From Verrucomicrobia subdivision 6 bacterium BACL9 MAG-120507-bin52 (GTDB taxonomy: Bacteria; Verrucomicrobiota; Verrucomicrobiia; Methylacidiphilales; Verrucolacustridaceae): a DNA stretch of 5,648 bases. The position numbers and the translations under genes are program-made. A model generated the notes under the pieces. That model saw only the letters and a program-made list of their open reading frames with translations, was not told the origin of the DNA and made no database searches. The stretch is taken from the NCBI GenBank assembly GCA_001438005.1, contig LIBO01000072.1, positions 1-5,648 of the forward strand, in the 5' to 3' direction. Below are positions 1 through 4,607 of the stretch, in pieces (the stretch's first letter is position 1; every line of letters begins with the position of its first letter).

Positions 1-393
1 TCCGATTGGGAACCCCTCCGCATCGCTCGCGGCCTTCCTCTCTGGGGAGTGGATGTCGGACCCGACACTCTTCCTCCAGAAGCCGGGTTCGAATCGGACG
101 CGATCAGCTCCACCAAGGGTTGCTACATCGGCCAAGAAGTCATTTCCCGTCTCCGAAGCGTCGGCCACGTCAATCGTCACCTTTGCGTTTTGGGGACGCC
201 CAGTGCCTCCCCTCAAGGAGTGGGGGAGTGCACAAACTCAGACGGAGTGGTTGCCGGAAAAATAAGCAGCTTGGCCCCAATGTTTCATTTTTCGATGACG
301 CTCGCCCTCGCCATGATCAAGCGGGATTATGCCGCAGTCGGAAATTCAGTATTGGCCGAAGGGGCATCTTGGACCATTCTTCGACATGCTTAA
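1..393 (+). CDS. ygfZ: YgfZ/CAF17-type folate-binding protein, C-terminal part (5' end outside window)
   Basis: The frame is open from the first base to TAA at 391-393, giving 130 visible residues, so the start lies upstream. The family signature KGCYIGQE sits at visible residues 39-46, including the conserved cysteine (residue 41). Before it is the usual lead-in RIARGLPLWGVD (residues 7-18), with LPPEAGFE just downstream at 24-31. YgfZ proteins are GcvT-like tetrahydrofolate-binding proteins, related to eukaryotic CAF17/IBA57. They act in the cytoplasm to support synthesis or repair of certain iron-sulfur enzymes, and the motif cysteine is functionally important in the E. coli protein. What is visible is the end of the folate-binding fold plus the short C-terminal barrel domain. 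The tail overlaps the possible upstream start of the next gene by 8 bases, so the two are probably co-transcribed. GcvT itself is less likely because it lacks this cysteine motif. Confidence 0.88.
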   Translation, partial: SDWEPLRIARGLPLWGVDVGPDTLPPEAGFESDAISSTKGCYIGQEVISRLRSVGHVNRHLCVLGTPSASPQGVGECTNSDGVVAGKISSLAPMFHFSMTLALAMIKRDYAAVGNSVLAEGASWTILRHA

Positions 394-1009
394 TTATTAT
401 CTGTCCCTTACTTTATTCTCACTCATCGGCACTTTTGTCGCGCACGCGGCAGAGACCAACACCCCCACCCCAAAGGAAACTACCGACATGAAACCCACCC
501 TCGTTGAAGAAGATATCGTCACCCTAACCACCGACGACGGCATCATCGTCATCAAACTCGATGTCATCAAATGCCCCAAGCACTCCGAAAATTTCAAAAA
601 GCTGGTCAAAGATGGATTTTACGATGGCACCACCTTCCACCGCGTCATCCCTGGCTTCATGATCCAAGGTGGCGATCCCAAAAGTAAAAATTCCGACGAT
701 CGCGGTTCCCACGGCACAGGTGGTCCTGGCTACACCATACCCGCTGAAATCGGAAATAAACACAAGCGCGGCACCGTTTCCGCCGCCAGGCTCGGGGATG
801 AAGGCAACCCCAAACGGGATTCCAGCGGCAGCCAATTCTTCATCTGCGTCACCGAAACCGCGTTCCTCGACGGTCAGTACTCGGCCTTCGGTGAAGTCAT
901 CGAGGGCATGGAGGTGGCCGACAAAATTGTCGCCAAACCCCGTGACCCGCGCGACAACCCAAAGAGCCCAGTCACCATGAAGGCCAAATTAGGTCGTCCA
1001 AAAAACTAA
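386..1009 (+). CDS. Cyclophilin-type peptidyl-prolyl cis-trans isomerase, probably exported
   Basis: This is a cyclophilin that catalyses cis-trans isomerisation of proline peptide bonds. From ATG 386 the product is 207 residues. The core signature FHRVIPGFMIQGGD is at 84-97 and GSQFFI at 148-153. Residues matching human CypA catalytic positions are Arg86 (R55), Phe91 (F60), Met92, Gln94 (Q63), Gln150 and Phe152 (F113). The position of CypA Trp121 is Phe160, as in many bacterial cyclophilins. Two starts compete. ATG 386 overlaps the ygfZ stop and gives a hydrophobic leader (residues 1-21) ending AHA before AETN, a good signal peptidase I site, but it has no Shine-Dalgarno. ATG 488 has AAAGGA about 10 bases upstream and gives a 173-residue cytoplasmic enzyme. 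An ATG at 329 is also in frame but would spoil the leader. I favour 386 because a well-formed leader is unlikely by chance. The gene ends just before a strong hairpin. Confidence 0.9.
   Translation: MLNYYLSLTLFSLIGTFVAHAAETNTPTPKETTDMKPTLVEEDIVTLTTDDGIIVIKLDVIKCPKHSENFKKLVKDGFYDGTTFHRVIPGFMIQGGDPKSKNSDDRGSHGTGGPGYTIPAEIGNKHKRGTVSAARLGDEGNPKRDSSGSQFFICVTETAFLDGQYSAFGEVIEGMEVADKIVAKPRDPRDNPKSPVTMKAKLGRPKN
472..477 (+). promoter_or_regulatory. Shine-Dalgarno-like site for an internal cyclophilin start at 488
   Basis: AAAGGA lies 10 bases before the in-frame ATG at 488-490. Initiation there would skip the signal peptide and give a cytoplasmic isomerase beginning MKPTLVEED. The upstream ATG at 386 has no comparable site, so this element decides between an exported and a cytoplasmic product, or allows both. 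It may also be coincidental, since the spacing is slightly long. Confidence 0.4.
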
Positions 1010-1037
1010 ACAAAACCCTCACCCCATCTTAAAACAA

Positions 1038-1070
1038 AAAACCCAGCCCTGAAGTTCAGGACTGGGTTTT
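1038..1070. terminator. Bidirectional intrinsic terminator between converging genes
   Basis: The arms AAAACCCAG.CCTGAA and TTCAGG.CTGGGTTTT pair with a single mismatch (C1047 opposite A1061) around a very short loop. On the plus strand the hairpin is followed by TTTT, CTG and TTTT (to 1078), which would end the ygfZ-cyclophilin transcript 28 bases after its stop. On the minus strand the mirror side reads TTTTTTGTTTT (1041 down to 1031). That is an even better U-tract, and would end the cysteine-rich peptide transcript 15 bases beyond its stop. Confidence 0.88.
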
Positions 1071-1079
1071 CTGTTTTAC

Positions 1080-1115
1080 GTGACGTTATTTCTTATCGGC
1101 AGGAGTGACGTTATT
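1080..1115. repeat. 11-base direct repeat spanning the end of the cysteine-rich peptide gene
   Basis: GTGACGTTATT is present at 1080-1090 and 1105-1115 (plus-strand reading), offset by 25 bases. The inner copy encodes part of NNVT in the peptide tail. The outer copy covers the TAA stop in a different frame. A short duplication, or chance similarity, would explain it; no role is evident. Confidence 0.6.
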
Positions 1116-1256
1116 GGTCTTTTTCTTGGCAGCGCTGTCACTGTCACCGCAACTGTCTTTGCAGCCACCGCAACTGCCGCAACCGGCGTGAGCAGAGACC
1201 GAGGCCAAACCAACCACCAACCCCAACACGGCAAGACGAACTAATTTGTTTATCAT
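1086..1256 (-). CDS. Small secreted cysteine-rich peptide, unknown function
   Basis: A 56-codon reading frame ending in TAA (1086-1088). The product has a textbook signal peptide: a basic start (MINKLVR), a hydrophobic stretch of about 12 residues (8-19), and SAHA before Gly25, giving a mature peptide of 32 residues. The mature N-terminus is GCGSCGGCKDSCGDS, with four cysteines spaced CX2CX2CX3C (residues 26, 29, 32, 36), followed by a hydrophilic lysine-rich tail. Starting at ATG 1254-1256 puts AAGGTG 5 bases upstream. An adjacent ATG at 1257-1259 adds one Met and is nearly as likely. The gene lies 32 bases behind hisH on the same strand and is followed by a strong terminator. A poor -35/-10 pair (TTGATC at 1325-1330, TATTCG at 1302-1307, spacer 17) within hisH might give it its own promoter. 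I do not recognise a family. Metal binding or disulfide formation are inferences from the cysteines alone. Confidence 0.8.
   Translation of the reverse strand: MINKLVRLAVLGLVVGLASVSAHAGCGSCGGCKDSCGDSDSAAKKKTNNVTPADKK
1145..1176 (-). repeat. Two 11-base direct repeats inside the cysteine-rich peptide gene
   Basis: CACCGCAACTG (plus-strand reading) occurs at 1145-1155 and again at 1166-1176, a 21-base (7-codon) period. In the protein the two copies encode the Ser-Cys-Gly cores of GSCGGCK and DSCGDSD. A partial third match (CCGCAAC, 1177-1183) encodes the first Cys-Gly. The pattern suggests that the cysteine cluster grew by short in-frame duplication. Confidence 0.7.
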
Positions 1257-1259
1257 CAT

Positions 1260-1273
1260 TTCACCTTAGTGAA
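1260..1273 (-). promoter_or_regulatory. Inverted repeat covering the peptide gene's ribosome binding site
   Basis: On the minus strand TTCAC-TAAG-GTGAA forms a perfect 5-base stem with a 4-base loop, immediately before the ATGATG start. The Shine-Dalgarno sequence AAGGTGA is split between loop and 3' arm. It could hinder ribosome access or be a small operator-like palindrome. The stem is short and AT-rich at its ends, so it may be incidental. Confidence 0.3.
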
Positions 1274-1291
1274 GTTGGCTACAGATGCAAG

Positions 1292-1906
1292 TCAGCCCCC
1301 GCGAATAATGTTTAAAGCACTTTGGATCAACGAGATACCAGCTTGCTGGCTTTTCTCGGGATGGAACTGAAAGCCAACCACCCTGCCTTTGCGAACACCG
1401 CTTGGATACCAACCCCCATACTCCGTCTCGCAAAGAAGAAACTCAGAGGGCACCGACTCAGGACGATAGGAGTGAACATGATAAAAAAATCTGTCTGCTT
1501 CTTGGAAAAATTCCTCTGCGTCCCCCTTTGGCCTGACCTCACACCATCCAATTAAAGGAATTTTCAACCCATGCCCCTGAAATTTACTGACACGCCCAGG
1601 AAAAATTCCCAACCCCTTTGCCCCCGGCGCCTCCTCCCCCTCTTCCCAAAGAAGCTGAAACCCTAAACAGATTCCCAAAAAAGGCTGGTCCGACCTCACC
1701 CAATCCCGTAGCGGCTCCCACAACTTTCTCTGCTTCAGGCCGTCCACCGCATCTCCAAACGACCCCACCCCCGGCAAAACAACCAGCTCGGCCTTCTTCA
1801 GGCCCACCGGATCCTCTACCCGCCTAACCTTTGCTCCCGCCTTCTCCAATGCCCTCTCTACACTTCTTAAATTTCCCCGCCCATAATCAATCATGGCCAC
1901 ATCCAT
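1292..1906 (-). CDS. hisH: Imidazole glycerol phosphate synthase, glutaminase subunit HisH
   Basis: A complete 204-residue protein of the usual HisH length. HisH is a class I glutamine amidotransferase. It releases ammonia from glutamine and channels it to HisF, which makes imidazole glycerol phosphate and AICAR in histidine biosynthesis in the cytoplasm. The N-terminus carries the family hallmark IDYGRGNLRSVE (6-17), then the oxyanion-strand motif LPGVGSFGDA (44-53). The nucleophile Cys80 sits in GICLGFQLL, and His182 and Glu184 sit in FQFHPEKS. HVHSY (143-147) also fits the family. Oddities are IGWC at 119-122, where HisH usually has MGWN, and Phe83 where Met is common. ATG 1906 matches the usual N-terminus; ATG 1894 is the alternative. 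It follows the HAD gene by 35 bases and probably shares its transcript. hisF and hisA are not in the window. Confidence 0.95.
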   Translation of the reverse strand: MDVAMIDYGRGNLRSVERALEKAGAKVRRVEDPVGLKKAELVVLPGVGSFGDAVDGLKQRKLWEPLRDWVRSDQPFLGICLGFQLLWEEGEEAPGAKGLGIFPGRVSKFQGHGLKIPLIGWCEVRPKGDAEEFFQEADRFFYHVHSYRPESVPSEFLLCETEYGGWYPSGVRKGRVVGFQFHPEKSQQAGISLIQSALNIIRGG

Positions 1907-1941
1907 CCTGCTAACCTACCAAACCCCAACTCTCAGGGTGA

Positions 1942-2598
1942 TCATTTTCTTCGCAAAAAATCTAGGGCTAAATCTCCCAGCCCAGCCACCACCTCGACCC
2001 CACACCGATCCAATCGGTCCCGGCTATTGTGCCCACACGGAATCAAGACGCACCCCACCCCCATCGCCCGGGCTACCTCCGCATCGTGGGTCGTATCTCC
2101 GATCAGCAGCGTTTCGGAAGGTAAAACATGAAGCTCTTGTAGCATTCTCAAGCCATCCTCCACTTTTCCCTCCGCATAGTGATTCCGACTTCCCGCCACG
2201 CTCTTGAAATAACCCCGGACTCCAAAGTGACCTAAAAATCCCTCGAGCGATCCGTGAGAGTAAGCCGATAACACCGCTTGGGAGCAACCTGCCCTCTCCA
2301 CTTGTTGCAACAACTCTCTCGCCCCGATCTGCAGGCGACACTCCGTCTTTCTCTTCTCGTACTCCACGATGAACTCGGTCCCAGCCTCTTCAAATGACTC
2401 CTTTTTCCAATCAAAACCAACCTTTCGGTAGTACCCCTCCACTGGAAAATCGAAGATCGCCTCGTATCGCTCGGCCCTCAACGTAGGTAACCCACGTTTT
2501 CTTAGCTGCCCGTTCATAATTTCGCGACACAGCCAAGCGTCATCCAGCAAGGTTCCGTTCCAATCCCAAATCACATGCCGAACCTGTGTCCAATCCAT
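1942..2598 (-). CDS. HAD-superfamily hydrolase, phosphoglycolate phosphatase-like
   Basis: A 218-residue HAD protein when started at ATG 2598. Motif I is DWNGTLLDD with nucleophile Asp12. Motif II is Ser111 in VLSAYS, motif III is Lys145 in EGKVEDG, and motif IV is GDTTHDAEVA with Asp168 and Asp172. An inserted helical cap lies at roughly residues 20-90, as in the Gph-like C1 branch. These proteins are usually soluble phosphatases acting on small phosphorylated metabolites; the substrate cannot be read from sequence. The second aspartate of motif I, the usual acid/base, is Asn14, a variant I have seen in this subfamily. The frame is open upstream to 2700 with an ATG there and at 2676. Those starts would reach or overlap the divergent transporter start at 2680 and add residues without HAD features, so I prefer 2598, though its Shine-Dalgarno is weak. 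The gene heads a likely unit with hisH. Confidence 0.87.
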   Translation of the reverse strand: MDWTQVRHVIWDWNGTLLDDAWLCREIMNGQLRKRGLPTLRAERYEAIFDFPVEGYYRKVGFDWKKESFEEAGTEFIVEYEKRKTECRLQIGARELLQQVERAGCSQAVLSAYSHGSLEGFLGHFGVRGYFKSVAGSRNHYAEGKVEDGLRMLQELHVLPSETLLIGDTTHDAEVARAMGVGCVLIPCGHNSRDRLDRCGVEVVAGLGDLALDFLRRK

Positions 2599-2679
2599 TC
2601 CAGATCTTAGTGGCCACAACGCCGCCGCACGACTCTCTTTCCCATTCCACCCGCTTTTGAAACCCAGTAGGGTCATCCT
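2599..2679. promoter_or_regulatory. Divergent intergenic region between the HAD gene and the transporter gene
   Basis: These 81 bases separate two divergent genes and should therefore hold both promoters, if the HAD start at 2598 is right. I could not find a convincing -35/-10 pair on either strand. It contains the 6-base palindromes AGATCT and TGGCCA, too common to interpret. AGGG at 2669-2672 lies 7 bases before the transporter ATG and is a good ribosome binding site. Confidence 0.35.
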
Positions 2680-4074
2680 ATGCACCCGACTGCCGCGCAT
2701 GCCGCTTACCCGGCTGGGTTTCGTTCACGGCGCGGCCTGAACTGGGTCTCCATCGGCCTCCTCTACGGCGCCTTCTACATGTGCCGCTACAACTTTCGTT
2801 TTGCTGCCCCGGGCATGATTGCCGAGTTCCACTTCACCACCTCCCAAATTACCGATATGTTGGCCATCTGGTCTCTCGCCTACGGCACCGGCCAACTCAT
2901 CAACGGACTTTTGACCGACCGAATCGGCGGCCGCACCTCCCTCCTCATCGGTGCCGTTGGTACCATCGGCATCAATCTCATCTTCGGCTTCGCCTCCCTC
3001 GCCGGCACTTTCATCACCTTCTCCCTCGTCTGGCTGATGAACGGCTACTTTCAATCCTTCGGTGCACCTGGAATGGTGAAAATTAATGCAGCCTGGTTCG
3101 CTCGCCGGGAACGAGGCACTTTCTCCGGAATCTTTGGTCTCATGATACAACTCGGCCAAGTTGCCGTCAGCTTTCTGGCCCCACTTATCTTGGCCGGTTT
3201 TACCTTTTTTGCCTTTACCGTTCCGGAGGGCGAATGGCGCTGGCTCTTTCGTATCCCTCCGCTCTTCACCGCCGCCGCCGCCCTCTTCATGTACTTCGCC
3301 GCCCGACCTACCCCCGAGGAGGCTGGCTTCCCAGGAGTCATCCGAGATGAAATTGATGACTCTGCCGGCGTGACCGTCTCCCTTCTCGATTCGTTCCGCA
3401 CGATCTTCACCCATCCCCTCGTCTGGTTTTATGCTGCCGCCTATGCTTGCACTGGCGCCGTTCGCTCTAGCTCCGACCAAATCGCCATCCTCTACTTTCA
3501 AGATCAGATGGGCTTCGATATGAAAACGAATATTCCGGCTGCGGCACGACGCACGCTCGAATTGATGCCCCTCGTCGCCGTGGCCGGCTCCTTCCTCGCT
3601 GGTTGGGTCTCCGATCGATTCTTCAAGGGCCACCGTTCACCCGTGGCCATGTCCCTCTACATCATCGAGGCCGTGGTCATTTCCATCGCAGCCGTCGTGC
3701 TTCTGCTCGGCCATGTTGGCCCCACCGCTGGGGGAATCCTGCTCGGATGCACCATTCTTGTCCTCATCGCCTTTACCGCCAACTCGACTCACTCGATCGT
3801 CGGCTCTGCCGCCCCCATGGATATTGGCGGAAAGAAAATGGCTGGCTTTGCCGCTGGGGTCATCGACTCCTTTCAATACTACGGTGCCGCCATCTCCCTC
3901 TCCCTGACGGGACGAGTGCTCGAAGCAACCAAAGCCCAGTACGGCTACACCTTCTGGTTTGTCATCATGGCGGGTTTCGGGGTCATGGGAGCCTTTGCCA
4001 TGAATCACGTTCGCCGGCTCCAGCACTTCCACAAAAATTCACCCCACGGCGATGCCCGGATCAAAAACTGCTAA
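2680..4074 (+). CDS. Major facilitator transporter of the organophosphate:phosphate antiporter (GlpT/UhpT-like) family
   Basis: A 464-residue inner-membrane protein with about twelve hydrophobic segments in two halves (roughly 22-210 and 245-442) and a hydrophilic central loop near 210-245. OPA-family features are YMCRYNF (33-39) in the first helix, LAYGTGQLINGLLTDRIGGR (66-85), WFARRERGTFSGI (139-151), GWVSDRFFKGHR (308-319) and GGKKMAGFAAG (383-393). Known members (GlpT, UhpT, UhpC) exchange glycerol-3-phosphate or sugar phosphates for inorganic phosphate, or sense them. Aligned from memory with E. coli GlpT, the two phosphate-site arginines are kept: Arg36 for R45 and Arg262 for R269. Lys80 and His165 of GlpT correspond to Gln72 and Ile156, so the substrate may differ. 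The start at 2680 has AGGG 7 bases upstream, and the next Met is inside helix 1. It converges on lspA with a 47-base gap. The transport direction and substrate are unknown. Confidence 0.88.
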   Translation: MHPTAAHAAYPAGFRSRRGLNWVSIGLLYGAFYMCRYNFRFAAPGMIAEFHFTTSQITDMLAIWSLAYGTGQLINGLLTDRIGGRTSLLIGAVGTIGINLIFGFASLAGTFITFSLVWLMNGYFQSFGAPGMVKINAAWFARRERGTFSGIFGLMIQLGQVAVSFLAPLILAGFTFFAFTVPEGEWRWLFRIPPLFTAAAALFMYFAARPTPEEAGFPGVIRDEIDDSAGVTVSLLDSFRTIFTHPLVWFYAAAYACTGAVRSSSDQIAILYFQDQMGFDMKTNIPAAARRTLELMPLVAVAGSFLAGWVSDRFFKGHRSPVAMSLYIIEAVVISIAAVVLLLGHVGPTAGGILLGCTILVLIAFTANSTHSIVGSAAPMDIGGKKMAGFAAGVIDSFQYYGAAISLSLTGRVLEATKAQYGYTFWFVIMAGFGVMGAFAMNHVRRLQHFHKNSPHGDARIKNC

Positions 4075-4121
4075 TCATCCCCGGTCCCGGTCGGGCATAA
4101 CCCGTAACATTCAGCCCATCG

Positions 4122-4607
4122 TTAACATTTTTTCTCCACCGACCGACCCGTCATCCACCCCAAGAACAAATAGCCCACCCCAACGCTGATCGCTGCATCC
4201 GCCACGTTGAAGGCAGGCCAAGACCATGCCCCGTAGTGAAAATCGAGGAAATCGAGCACATACCCCAACCGCACCCGGTCGATCAGATTTCCGACTGCCC
4301 CTCCCGCCACCAACCCCGCTACCACTTGGATCCAACGCTCCCGCCAATCCCACGTCCGTGCCATCCAGCCCGCAAAAATTAGGATCAGCAAGGCCAGAAA
4401 CCCAGTCAGCAGATTGTTTCCCTGCGCCATCCCAAACGCCACCCCTGTGTTATGCACCCGTGTCAGGGAAAAAAATCCCGGAAGAATCGGAACCTCCAAC
4501 CCCACTCTCATCCTTCCCTCAACGAGAAGTTTTGCCATTTGATCCACCGCCACCAAAACTAGCCCCACTGGCAAAAACCAGCCTCCTCCCAATTTCCCCT
4601 CCCTCAA
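4122..4607 (-). CDS. lspA: Lipoprotein signal peptidase (signal peptidase II)
   Basis: LspA is an inner-membrane aspartyl protease. It cuts the signal peptide from prolipoproteins after lipid attachment to the +1 cysteine. Starting at TTG 4607 gives 161 residues, the usual family length, with four membrane helices. Motifs are VAVDQMAK in helix 1, RVHNTGVAFG, and GGAVGNLIDRVRLGYVLDF carrying the first catalytic Asp (residue 119). The second Asp (residue 137) is in FNVADAAI. TTG overlaps the ileS TGA stop as TTGA and has GGGAG six bases upstream. Alternatives in the same frame are ATG 4649 (175 residues) and an initiator at 4700 (192 residues). Both run deeper into ileS and add a polar extension not typical of LspA. 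A further TTG at 4592 also has a purine-rich lead. The ileS-lspA order is widely conserved and implies co-transcription with translational coupling. Confidence 0.93.
   Translation of the reverse strand: MREGKLGGGWFLPVGLVLVAVDQMAKLLVEGRMRVGLEVPILPGFFSLTRVHNTGVAFGMAQGNNLLTGFLALLILIFAGWMARTWDWRERWIQVVAGLVAGGAVGNLIDRVRLGYVLDFLDFHYGAWSWPAFNVADAAISVGVGYLFLGWMTGRSVEKKC

Noticed and set aside
49..393. GTG at 49 as the start of the first gene
   Set aside because: The same frame is open to base 1 and the residues before the GTG (RIARGLPLW) already match the YgfZ family, so the gene begins outside the window.
1140..1185. Calling the cysteine-rich peptide a ferredoxin or a metallothionein
   Set aside because: The cysteine spacing matches half a ferredoxin motif, but the peptide is exported, only 32 residues long when mature, and lacks the Pro and second cluster. 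Four cysteines with few other ligands is also too little to name it a metallothionein.
1302..1330. Promoter for the cysteine-rich peptide inside the end of hisH
   Set aside because: TTGATC and TATTCG have a 17-base spacer, but the -10 matches the consensus at only three positions. Noted in the gene entry but not listed as a feature.
1893..2207. Plus-strand open frames rich in Pro/Ser/His across hisH, the HAD gene and lspA
   Set aside because: Their Pro/Ser-rich translations are what antisense reading of these genes gives. No domain or ribosome site supports them.
2599..2700. N-terminal extension of the HAD protein to 2676 or 2700
   Set aside because: It adds 26-34 residues with no HAD similarity, and the longest form overlaps the divergent transporter gene. 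Motif I normally lies within the first dozen or so residues, as it does from 2598. Not fully excluded because the 2598 ribosome site is weak.
2725..3633. A 302-codon open frame antisense to the transporter, and others like it on both strands
   Set aside because: It is a shadow frame produced by the codon bias of the real gene. Its composition is low-complexity Gly/Glu/Asp/Ala, with no recognisable motif or start context, while the opposite strand encodes a clear membrane protein.
4075..4121. Terminator between the transporter and lspA
   Set aside because: Only a weak 4-base stem (CGGG-CATAA-CCCG, 4092-4104) is seen, and the T-run at 4128-4133 is about 24 bases away. I cannot support an intrinsic terminator here.
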